Positions 16,181 through 24,136 of a stretch of DNA of 64,000 nt are shown piece by piece; position 1 is the stretch's first letter; each line of letters begins with the position of its first letter. The notes beneath the pieces were generated by a model, which was given only the letters and a program-made list of their open reading frames with translations, made no database searches and was not told where the DNA came from. The stretch is from assembly GCF_041261445.1 (NCBI RefSeq), contig NZ_JBGCCU010000001.1:248001-312000 (forward strand). The letters are read 5' to 3'. The position numbers and the translations under genes were made by a program. This DNA is from Catenulispora sp. EB89 (lineage in GTDB: Bacteria > Actinomycetota > Actinomycetes > Streptomycetales > Catenulisporaceae).

Positions 16181-17722
16181 CTACTTCAGCGTGGCCAACA
16201 ACGAGGTCGTCTTGTTGACGGCCGTCGCCAACTGACCGCTCTGCGCCGCCGCCAGGAACTGGTCCGCACTCACCTGTGCCGGTGCGTACGGTCCGTCGTC
16301 CACCGAGTACGTCTGCCCGGGATCAGGCTCGAACTTGCCCGGCAGACCGGTCTGGTCGGCGGAAGTATCCAGCGTCATGGCCAGCGCCGGCTGGCTCATG
16401 TCGTCGGGAACGAACCAGTAGTTGTAGACGGACGGGGTACTCGACAGGACCGTCAGCTTGCTGTCGGTCGGCTTCTGCGTCCAGACCTCCAGCGTCCCGC
16501 CGGGCACCACCTGCTTCGTGCACGTGACGTTCGGCGGGCACCACCCGAACGTCTGCTGCCTGTACTGCGCGGTCTGCTTGTCGGCTTCCCACTGCAGCTG
16601 GTTCTTGCCGCTGGGCCCGGTGAGCATGATCTGCGGCTGCACCGTGGACACGTCGACGCTGACCTTCACCTCGGACGGAAGCGCGGCCGCCGCGGCCGCG
16701 ACGATCTGTGCCTCGGTGTCCGTGACCTTGGTCTGCGTGTCCTGAGAAACCGCGGTCCGGGGATCGAGCAGATACTCCAGATTCGCCAGCCCCGGCTTGG
16801 CCAGCATCCCCATCAGGCCGTCGGCGGAAATCGCCGGCCCCGACGAGTCGGAGGCCGACGTGCCGTCGATGCTCGGCGGAGGCGGCCAGATGCCGCCGGT
16901 CATGTAGTCCGAGGGCTCGTGGTCCGCGTACTGGATCTTCGCGGTCGCCGTCGACTCCGTGAAGCTGAACGCGTACTTGGTCCGGTTGTTCGGGACGAAC
17001 ATCATCGACAGGGTCTTGCTCACGATGGTGTTGCCCGTGCCCGGCTTCACGACATCCGTCGGCAGCGACTGCCCGCGCACCGCATCCGTCGCGGTGGTCG
17101 CGTTCTCGAAGAGGTACACGGTTCCGCCGTCTACGGCCGTGGTCGTGCAGGTGCCCTGCTTGCTCCCCTTCGGCGCCTGCGGACAAGCGGTCTGGCGGAT
17201 CACGTCGTCCGTATCCTGGGCAGGCGCCAGACCGACCCACATGGTCGCGCTCGTCGTTCCGTGCGGCCCGATCAGGATGGCGGTCGGCACTCTGGCCGCC
17301 CCCATGATGTGCCCCACGGGTTGCCCCGCGGTCACCCCGGCCGGCAGCAGCGGCTGCAACAAGCCGGGCAGCCGCTGCTGGACGTCCTGGACCTTGTCGA
17401 GACTGCCGAGCTCCGGTCCGAAGCCCAGATAGCCCTTCGGGCTCACCGCGGTCGGCGAACTCGCCGCAGACGTCACCTGGTCCGCCGGGTTCTGATGCGT
17501 ACGCCCCGCCGGCGCCGCCCCGGTCACCATGGCGAACGTCCCGATCACCGCCACCGCGCTCAGCGTGGCCCCGCCGGCGGCGACCATCCGGTTCCGGCGC
17601 CGCACCGCGTCCCCGCGGGCGATGGACCCGCTCGCGAGGTCGCGCAACGGCGGCTCGGGGTCGGCGAACGCCGTCCCGAGCAGACCGCGCACAGCGCTGT
17701 CTTCGTTCTCTTCATTAGTCAT
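16181..17722 (-). CDS. Large single-pass membrane protein, partner of ECF sigma
   Basis: A 513-aa protein encoded immediately after an ECF sigma gene (start 1 bp past its stop). The acidic cytosolic N-terminus (1-45) contains VRGLLGTAFADPEPPLRDLA, a pattern common in anti-sigma-like partners of SigE-type factors. One membrane segment spans about 46-68, and roughly 440 residues are exported. The exported part has two separated Cys pairs (RQTACP..GTCTTTAV; GWCPPNVTCTKQV) and no recognised enzyme motif. An anti-sigma or sensor role is inferred from gene order and topology. Confidence 0.7.
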   Translation of the reverse strand: MTNEENEDSAVRGLLGTAFADPEPPLRDLASGSIARGDAVRRRNRMVAAGGATLSAVAVIGTFAMVTGAAPAGRTHQNPADQVTSAASSPTAVSPKGYLGFGPELGSLDKVQDVQQRLPGLLQPLLPAGVTAGQPVGHIMGAARVPTAILIGPHGTTSATMWVGLAPAQDTDDVIRQTACPQAPKGSKQGTCTTTAVDGGTVYLFENATTATDAVRGQSLPTDVVKPGTGNTIVSKTLSMMFVPNNRTKYAFSFTESTATAKIQYADHEPSDYMTGGIWPPPPSIDGTSASDSSGPAISADGLMGMLAKPGLANLEYLLDPRTAVSQDTQTKVTDTEAQIVAAAAAALPSEVKVSVDVSTVQPQIMLTGPSGKNQLQWEADKQTAQYRQQTFGWCPPNVTCTKQVVPGGTLEVWTQKPTDSKLTVLSSTPSVYNYWFVPDDMSQPALAMTLDTSADQTGLPGKFEPDPGQTYSVDDGPYAPAQVSADQFLAAAQSGQLATAVNKTTSLLATLK

Positions 17723-17723
17723 G

Positions 17724-18278
17724 TCAGGTCTGCTTCCTCACTCCTGCTCCTGCTCGGCCTGACGCCTCGGCGAACCCGGCCAGAGGCTCCCGCAACAACC
17801 CCAGCCCACGGCTGGCCATGCTCTTCACCGAGCCCTGGGAGATGTTGAGGATCCCCGCGGTCTGCTCCACGCTCATGTCCTCCCAGTACCGCAGCACCAC
17901 CACGGCGCGGGTACGGGGAGGGAGTTGCTTAAGCGCTTCCATCACCGCGAGGCGGGTTTCGGTCGGGTCCGCCGGCGACGCCCTCTCGGGGAGGTGTTCC
18001 AGGGGCACCGTGTCGAGGTGCTTCTTCCTGGAGTCCAGAAAGCATCGGTAGACCACCTGCCGTGCGTAGGCACCAGGGTTGTCCGCGGCCCGGACCCGGT
18101 TCCAGTGCCGGTAGATGCGGTCGAACGCCATCTGGACGAGGTCCTCTGCGAAGTGCCAGTCACCGCAGAGCAGGTAGGCCGACCGTCGCAGATGGCCCTG
18201 GCTCGCCACCGCGAACTCACGGAACTCCTCCCGGGAATCGGAGTGCTCCGCGGGACGGCTTCCCATTTGGAATCTCAC
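17724..18278 (-). CDS. ECF sigma factor (SigE-like family)
   Basis: A 184-aa sigma factor. Region 2 is FREFAVASQGHLRRSAYLLCGD to DLVQMAFDRIYRHWNRV and region 4 is LPPRTRAVVVLRYWEDMSVEQ followed by GILNISQGSVKSMASRGLGLL. A GTG at 18278 opens the frame; an ATG four codons in (MGSRPAEHS) is equally possible. It is coupled to the large membrane protein downstream, giving a second sigma/membrane-partner pair of the same kind as at 6263-7974. Its promoter must lie in 18279-18478, where I saw no clear consensus. Confidence 0.9.
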   Translation of the reverse strand: MRFQMGSRPAEHSDSREEFREFAVASQGHLRRSAYLLCGDWHFAEDLVQMAFDRIYRHWNRVRAADNPGAYARQVVYRCFLDSRKKHLDTVPLEHLPERASPADPTETRLAVMEALKQLPPRTRAVVVLRYWEDMSVEQTAGILNISQGSVKSMASRGLGLLREPLAGFAEASGRAGAGVRKQT

Positions 18279-18478
18279 GTGAGTATCGACTTACGTCTTT
18301 CGGGCGCGGGTTCGTAAGAGCGGAGAGATTTTTCGCGCCGCCATCCTGCGCGTATACCGCCGCGAAAGTCATCCACAGCCCTGCGAACATCACAGTCCGG
18401 TCCCGTTCCGTCACGATTTTGTGTCCTCTTTGCCGATCGGGAGCCGCCTCCCCGAGCCGCTCCGGCTACCCTGGTGCC

Positions 18479-18775
18479 GTGATCTTCAAGCGCATCGGCG
18501 AAGGGCGGCCCTACCCCGACCACGGACGCTCCTTCAAGGAGTGGGCCGAGGTGGCCCCGCGCCAGATCCGCCTGGACCAGCTCATCACCACCAAGCGCCA
18601 CCTGGACCTGGACGCCCTGCTGTCCCAGGACTCCACGTTCTACGGCGACCTGTTCGCGCACGTCGTGCACTGGCAGGGCGGCTACTACCTGGAGGACGGC
18701 CTGCACCGGGCCGTGCGCGCCGCGCTCCAGCAGCGCACGGTGCTGCACGCGCGGGTGCTGGACCTCTCGGAATGA
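18479..18775 (+). CDS. Small conserved protein, often labelled VapB-family antitoxin
   Basis: A 98-aa protein starting with GTG (VIFKRIGEGRPYPDHG). It carries a conserved actinobacterial core: APRQIRLDQLITTKRHLDLD, then DLFAHVVHWQGGYYLEDGLH and RAVRAALQQRTVLHARVL. The pattern resembles the ParB/Srx-type fold, where a loop in EDGLHRAVRA could bind a nucleotide. Databases often label such proteins VapB-like, but no toxin gene is adjacent, so I would not call this a toxin-antitoxin pair. The stop overlaps the ATG of the next gene (ATGA). Confidence 0.75.
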   Translation: MIFKRIGEGRPYPDHGRSFKEWAEVAPRQIRLDQLITTKRHLDLDALLSQDSTFYGDLFAHVVHWQGGYYLEDGLHRAVRAALQQRTVLHARVLDLSE

Positions 18776-19068
18776 GACAGCGGTCGGCCGCGCTCGGCGG
18801 CGCCGTCGTGGTCGTCGCGGTCCTGGCCGGCGTGCTCTGGTACGCCAACCGCCCCGCGCCCTCGCCGGCCAAAGCGGGTGACTGCATCACGGCTCCGTCG
18901 GCCGGGAGCTTCAAGACCGTCGGATGCGCCGACAGCGGCGCCGCCTTCAAGGTGGCCGCGGTGCTCGACAACGGCGACAGCAACGGCTGCGACGCCTACC
19001 CCGCGGTGATCATGTCCGTGGTGGACAAGAACCGCACCAAGACCTTGTGCCTCGACAGCGCCAAGTAG
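18772..19068 (+). CDS. Small anchored or secreted protein, unknown
   Basis: A 98-aa protein with an N-terminal hydrophobic segment (about 7-26, LGGAVVVVAVLAGVLWYANR). An exported domain follows with four Cys (GDCITAPS, TVGCADSG, NGCDAYP, TLCLDSAK) that could form two disulfides. The family is not recognised beyond resemblance to small LppU-like exported proteins of actinobacteria. It is translationally coupled to the preceding gene. Confidence 0.65.
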   Translation: MRQRSAALGGAVVVVAVLAGVLWYANRPAPSPAKAGDCITAPSAGSFKTVGCADSGAAFKVAAVLDNGDSNGCDAYPAVIMSVVDKNRTKTLCLDSAK

Positions 19069-19125
19069 TCCCGGCAGACCCGGCGCTACAGGCGCCCAGC
19101 GCTCCCGGAGCACTACGCTGCGAAC

Positions 19126-20430
19126 GTGAGTGATCTCCGGGAGTTGCTGAGGTCCGGGCTCTTCCGGCGGCTGTTCGCGACCCGCCTGATCGGGCAGTTC
19201 GGCGACGGCGTGTTCCAGGTGGCCCTGGCCGCCTTCGTCGTGTTCTCCCCGGAGAAGGAGGCGACCGCCGCCGAAGTCGCGAAGGCCTTCGCCCTGCTGC
19301 TGGTGCCCTTCACGGTCATCGGGCCGTTCGCCGGGGTGTTCCTGGACCGCTGGCGCCGCCGGCAGGTGCTGTTCTACGCCAACGTGCTGCGTGCCGGGAT
19401 CGTGCTGGTCGTGGCGGCCCAGGTCCTCGCCGGACACAGCGGGCTCCTCTTCTACGCCTCCGCGTTGGCCGTCCTGAGCTGCAACCGCTTCATCCTCGCG
19501 GGGTTGTCCGCCGCTCTTCCACAGGCTGTGGATAACCAACGGCTGGTCGTCGCCAACGCGGTCTCGCCGACGGCCGGCACCCTCGCCGCGACCCTCGGCG
19601 GCTCGGTGGGAGTCGTGGTCAGAGCGCTCGTGGGGGCCGGTGACGGGGCGAACGCGCTCATCCTCGTCGTAGGCGCTGTCCTCTATATGGCGGGCGGTTT
19701 GGTGGCGCGCACCATGCCGCGCGACTCTCTCGGTCCCGACGACCGTCCCGAAAGCTCCGCATGGAGCGAGCTGAAGGTCGTCGCCCAGGGACTCTGGGAG
19801 GGCTTGGAACATCTCAGGGAGCGCAAGCCCGCGGCCGCGGCGCTCGCCGCCATCACCGCCAACCGCTTCTGTTACGGCCTGACGACCATCATGGTCCTGC
19901 TGCTGTTCCGCAACACCTTCAACAACCCGGACGACACCAACGCCGGCCTGCGCGGCTTCGGCACCGCCGTCGCGGTCTCCGGAGTCGGCTACTTCATCGC
20001 CGCCTTCGCCTCGCCGATCATCTTGCGCCACGTCGATTTCTCGACCTGGATCACGGTCTGCATGATCGGCTCCGCGGTCGCCCTGGCGGCATCAGCGGGC
20101 TGGTGGCGTGTCGTCCCTCTGTTGATCGGCGCACTGGTTCTGGGATTCCTCGCGCAGGGGCAGAAGATCTGCACCGACACCACAGTGCAGCGCAATGTAG
20201 AGGACTCCTATAGAGGACGCGTCTTCTCGCTCTACGACATGCTCTTCAACGGTGCCTTCGTCGCGGCGGCCGCAGTGGCCGCCGCAACGCTGCCGGCGTC
20301 CGGGAAGTCGACGGCGCTCCTCTACGCGACCGTCGCTGTGTATCTCCTGGCGGGAATCGCTTATGGCTGGTTCCGCGCGGCTTCCCGCTCGGCCCACCAG
20401 GACCGCAGCTCCGTCTCCACCGTGTCGTGA
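19126..20430 (+). CDS. MFS transporter
   Basis: A 434-aa major facilitator with 10-12 hydrophobic segments, starting with GTG. It has the MFS loop 2-3 motif region (GPFAGVFLDRWRRRQVLFYAN) and the linker SLGPDDRPESSAWSELKVVAQGL between halves. The second half includes the intracellular DTTVQRNVEDSYRGRVFSLYD, typical of the MFS-3/multidrug-like group. The substrate cannot be assigned. The 3' end overlaps the convergent CCA-transferase gene by 70 bp. Confidence 0.88.
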   Translation: MSDLRELLRSGLFRRLFATRLIGQFGDGVFQVALAAFVVFSPEKEATAAEVAKAFALLLVPFTVIGPFAGVFLDRWRRRQVLFYANVLRAGIVLVVAAQVLAGHSGLLFYASALAVLSCNRFILAGLSAALPQAVDNQRLVVANAVSPTAGTLAATLGGSVGVVVRALVGAGDGANALILVVGAVLYMAGGLVARTMPRDSLGPDDRPESSAWSELKVVAQGLWEGLEHLRERKPAAAALAAITANRFCYGLTTIMVLLLFRNTFNNPDDTNAGLRGFGTAVAVSGVGYFIAAFASPIILRHVDFSTWITVCMIGSAVALAASAGWWRVVPLLIGALVLGFLAQGQKICTDTTVQRNVEDSYRGRVFSLYDMLFNGAFVAAAAVAAATLPASGKSTALLYATVAVYLLAGIAYGWFRAASRSAHQDRSSVSTVS

Positions 20431-21836
20431 TCCAGCGGGCCGCGGTCCATGCGCAGCTCCAGCAGGTGCTTGTACGCGGCCCCGACTTCCGGTCCCGGCT
20501 TGATCCCGAGGATCGCCATGATCTCGTTGCCGTCCAGGTCCGGGCGGATCGAGTCCAGTTCCTCCTGCTCGCGCAGCTCGGCGATGCGGCGCTCCAGATC
20601 GTCGTACGCGTGCTCCAGCATCAGGGCGCGCCGGCGGTTGCGGGTCGTGCAGTCCGAGCGCGTCAGCTTGTGCAGCCGCTCCAGAAGCGGTCCGGCGTCG
20701 CGCACATAGCGGCGCACCGCACTGTCGGTCCACTCCGCCTCTCCATAGCCGTGGAACCGCAGATGCAGCTCCACCAGACGGGAGGTGTCGTCGATGATCT
20801 CCTTGCTGTACTTCAGCTTGCGCAGCCGCGAAGCCGTCATGTGCGCGCCCACGACCTCGTGGTGGTGGAACGACACACCGCCGCCGGGCTCGAAGCGGCG
20901 GGTCTTCGGCTTGCCGATGTCGTGCAGCAGCGCGGACAGCCGCAGGATCAGGTCCGGGCCGTCCGTCTCCAGGTCGATGGCCTGCTCCAGCACCGTCAGG
21001 GTGTGCTCGTAGACGTCCTTGTGCCGGTGGTGCTCGTCGATCTCCAGGCGCAGTTTGGGCAGTTCCGGCACCACGATCTCGGCCAGGCCGGTGTCCACCA
21101 TCAGCGCCAGGCCGGCCCGCGGGTTCGGGGCCAGCAGCAGCTTGGAGAGCTCGACCTGCACCCGCTCGGCGCTGACGATGGTCAGCCGCTCGGCCATCTC
21201 CGTCATCGCCTTGCGCACCTCGGGGGCGACGTCGAAGCCGAGCTGCGCGGCGAACCGGGCCGCGCGCATCATTCGCAGCGGATCGTCGGAGAAGGACATC
21301 TCCGGCGTGCCGGGGGTCCGCAGCAGGCCCGCTTCCAGATCGGCGAGACCGCTGTAGGGGTCGACGAACTCGAACCGCTCGGGATCGGCGGTCAGCACCA
21401 CGGCCATGGCGTTCACCGTGAAGTCGCGGCGGAACAGGTCGTCGTCGATCGAGTCGCCGTAGGCCACTTCGGGCTTGCGCGACTCGCGGTCGTAAGCCTC
21501 GGAGCGGAACGTGGTGATCTCCAGCTTCGCGCCGTCCTTCTGCGCACCGACCGTCCCGAAGGCGATGCCGACGTCCCACACCGCCTCGGCCCAGCCCTGC
21601 AGCAGCTTCAGCACCTGCTCGGGGCGGGCGTCGGTGGTGAAGTCCAGATCGTCGCTGCGCCGGCCCAGCAACACGTCGCGGACCGGACCGCCGACCAGCG
21701 CCAGGCTGTGACCTGCGGCGGCGAACCGGCCGGCGAGCTCGGAGAGCACCGGCACGACTCGTAGCAGTTCTGTTACCGCTGCCCGCTGTGCCTGGTCAAG
21801 GTGCGGTTCCGGGGGTCGCTGCTGGTCGGTGTGCAT
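20361..21836 (-). CDS. CCA tRNA nucleotidyltransferase
   Basis: A 491-aa class II polymerase that adds or repairs the 3' CCA of tRNAs. This is needed here because the three tRNA genes in the window do not encode CCA. The N-terminal catalytic block has LVGGPVRDVLLGRRSDDLDF with the DxD metal pair and the RRDFTVNAMAV loop. The RNA-binding neck region contains DDPLRMMRAARFAAQLGFD, and a C-terminal HD domain has LRLSALLHDIGKPKTRR. The gene order CCA transferase, DUF6049, MurJ is conserved in actinobacteria. Its final 70 bp overlap the MFS gene. Confidence 0.95.
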   Translation of the reverse strand: MHTDQQRPPEPHLDQAQRAAVTELLRVVPVLSELAGRFAAAGHSLALVGGPVRDVLLGRRSDDLDFTTDARPEQVLKLLQGWAEAVWDVGIAFGTVGAQKDGAKLEITTFRSEAYDRESRKPEVAYGDSIDDDLFRRDFTVNAMAVVLTADPERFEFVDPYSGLADLEAGLLRTPGTPEMSFSDDPLRMMRAARFAAQLGFDVAPEVRKAMTEMAERLTIVSAERVQVELSKLLLAPNPRAGLALMVDTGLAEIVVPELPKLRLEIDEHHRHKDVYEHTLTVLEQAIDLETDGPDLILRLSALLHDIGKPKTRRFEPGGGVSFHHHEVVGAHMTASRLRKLKYSKEIIDDTSRLVELHLRFHGYGEAEWTDSAVRRYVRDAGPLLERLHKLTRSDCTTRNRRRALMLEHAYDDLERRIAELREQEELDSIRPDLDGNEIMAILGIKPGPEVGAAYKHLLELRMDRGPLDHDTVETELRSWWAEREAARNQP

Positions 21837-21892
21837 GGTGTCCGAGTTTACGTGTCGGGGCGCGGTGGCCGGGCCCGACTACGATTCGTCAG

Positions 21893-24082
21893 GTGACCAG
21901 CCGAGTCTGCCGCGCGCTCTCCGCCTTGGTGCTGTTCGTCGGCGCCGCAAATCTGTTGCCCGGCAGCGCGCACGCCGAGGCGGCGCGCTCGGACCCGATG
22001 CCGGTGGAGGTGGGGATCGGCCAGGTCTCGCCGCAGATCCCGGACTTCACCAACACCTCCAAGCCGATCACTTTCGCGGGTCAGATCCGCAACACCGGCG
22101 CGAGCACGCTGCGAGGAGTCCACCTCGAAGTGCAGCGCAGCCTGGTCACCGCCCGGTCGAACATGGGCTCGGCCAACGACGGGGGCTACAGCGTGCCGAC
22201 CAAAGCGGTGAAGTTCACCGAGCTCGCCGCGGGCGCCCCGCAGTCGTGGAAACTCACTCCCACAGAGCTCGAGCTCTTCGGCTCCCACAGCCCGCAGGCC
22301 GGCGTCTACGCGATCGACATCGACGCGTTCGACGAGAACGACGTCTTCCTGGGCGGGCAGCGGACCTACATGGTCTGGAAGCCGATGGACATGTCGGGCG
22401 CCAAGCAGACTCGGATCGCCCTGATGTGGCCGGTCGTCGGTCAACCGGGACTCACCGGGCAGAAGAAGGCCGACTCCTCGGCACTGCCGATAGTCTCGGA
22501 CCAGTCTGTGGAGCAGCAGTTCACGCAGGGCAGCCGCCTGACCAGGATTCTCACCGAGGGTTCGACCCTGCCACTGGTCAACTGGCTGGTCGATCCTGAT
22601 CTGTTGAACACGGCGAACGCACTGTCCGGCGGCTACTTCTATCCCGACCCCAACGCTGCGAGTACCACCAGCGGCAACGGCAGCAGCACGACCAGCGGAT
22701 CCTCCAATCCGGTCGGAGCCCCCGGTACGGACCCGAAGAACTGGTACAGCCTGGCCACCAAGGTGCTCACCTCGTCGCAGGGCAAGAACTGCTGGAACCT
22801 TCTGTACGGCGACCCCGATCTGAACACTCTCTCCCACAGCGACCCCGGCAAGAACCTGCTGAAAACGGGCATGACCGGGCAGCCGCCGCTCAGTCCCTGC
22901 CGGGCGAACGGCCAGACCGGCCAGACCATCGCCTGGCCCTCCGACGGCCAGGCCGACGCCGCCACGCTCGCAGGCATCGCCAGCACCGGCATGCCGAACC
23001 TGGTCACCCTGGTCGGCTCGACCCAGGTGTCCGGCTGGCCATCGGCGCACGCCTCGCTGCCGGACAGCCCGAACACGGTCGTCTACGACAGCTACCTGTC
23101 GGGCTCGAGCGTCTTCGCCGACCCCGCCAAGACCGCCCCGGCGACGCTGAACAGCGCCGGCGTCCTGGCCGGACAAGTGTGGCTGGCGCAGACCGCACTG
23201 GCCGACCGCGACAACACCGGCCGCGTCCTGGTGGTGACGCCGCCGCGGGACTTCGACCCGCCCCAGGAACTGCTGCAGGCCATCGACTCCATGAGCGGGG
23301 TGCCCACCGCCGACCAGTGGTTCGGGCTGGACGACCTGGGCAAAGTCCTCGACACGCCGGCCACGCTCGAACACGCCTCGGCACTGAGTCCGGTCTCCAC
23401 CCCGAACTTGTCAACCGACATCGTCGCCTCGGTCTCGGACAGCCAACTGCTCTACCAGGCGCTGCACGCGATCATGCCGGGCCACCAGTTCGACTCCGCC
23501 GTCCCGTTGCGGCCGGCGGCGACCTGGTGGCGGAACCACGCCGGCGACGCGGCGTATACCCAAACCGTGTACTCCACGGCGGTCCATGATCACGCTCTGG
23601 TGTCCTTCGGCGGACAGACTCCGCCGCTGACCATGTCCGGCAAGTCCGGGACGGTTCCGGTGACCATCAGAAACCAGACAAACGCGACAATCACCGTCTA
23701 CCTCCGCGCGCACACCTCGCACAGCGTGCAGCTCAAGGTCGATGAGAACCAGGGACCGCACTCCGTGGACCCCGGCCAGTCGGCCACCATCCGGATCCCG
23801 GTCAAGGGCGAGGGCAACGGCGTGCAGGTCGACCTGTATGCCACGCTGTACACCTGTAAAGACATGAGCCAGAACTGCACGTATTATCCATCGGGCCTGA
23901 TCAGACCAACGAACGAGGACGGCGGTCACACCCAGGTCACGGTGAAGGTCAGCCGCATCGGCATCATCGCCCTGAGTCTGATCATCGGGTCGGGGATGCT
24001 GCTCGTCCTGTTGATCGGATTGCGCGTCTACCGCGCCAAGCGCACCCATCACGCCCCCGCACAGGACACAATGGCAAGTTGA
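21893..24082 (+). CDS. DUF6049 family envelope protein
   Basis: A 729-aa protein from the GTG at 21893. It has a signal peptide (about 1-27, LVLFVGAANLLPGSAHA), a long extracytoplasmic region and one C-terminal membrane segment (IGIIALSLIIGSGMLLVLLIG) followed by a short basic tail. Beta-sandwich-like segments are visible (FAGQIRNTGASTLRGVHLEV near the start; VPVTIRNQTNATITVYLRAH near the end). Its fixed position just before murJ across actinobacteria suggests a role in the envelope or with lipid II export, but this is unproven. Confidence 0.85.
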   Translation: MTSRVCRALSALVLFVGAANLLPGSAHAEAARSDPMPVEVGIGQVSPQIPDFTNTSKPITFAGQIRNTGASTLRGVHLEVQRSLVTARSNMGSANDGGYSVPTKAVKFTELAAGAPQSWKLTPTELELFGSHSPQAGVYAIDIDAFDENDVFLGGQRTYMVWKPMDMSGAKQTRIALMWPVVGQPGLTGQKKADSSALPIVSDQSVEQQFTQGSRLTRILTEGSTLPLVNWLVDPDLLNTANALSGGYFYPDPNAASTTSGNGSSTTSGSSNPVGAPGTDPKNWYSLATKVLTSSQGKNCWNLLYGDPDLNTLSHSDPGKNLLKTGMTGQPPLSPCRANGQTGQTIAWPSDGQADAATLAGIASTGMPNLVTLVGSTQVSGWPSAHASLPDSPNTVVYDSYLSGSSVFADPAKTAPATLNSAGVLAGQVWLAQTALADRDNTGRVLVVTPPRDFDPPQELLQAIDSMSGVPTADQWFGLDDLGKVLDTPATLEHASALSPVSTPNLSTDIVASVSDSQLLYQALHAIMPGHQFDSAVPLRPAATWWRNHAGDAAYTQTVYSTAVHDHALVSFGGQTPPLTMSGKSGTVPVTIRNQTNATITVYLRAHTSHSVQLKVDENQGPHSVDPGQSATIRIPVKGEGNGVQVDLYATLYTCKDMSQNCTYYPSGLIRPTNEDGGHTQVTVKVSRIGIIALSLIIGSGMLLVLLIGLRVYRAKRTHHAPAQDTMAS

Positions 24083-24136
24083 AACACCGACAATGATCGG
24101 ACGACGGACACCACGGACGCGGGGAGCGCTGGAGAG

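Noticed and set aside
18479-18775. VapBC toxin-antitoxin locus
   Set aside because: The 98-aa protein resembles ones labelled VapB, but no PIN-domain toxin is adjacent; the next gene encodes a small exported protein.
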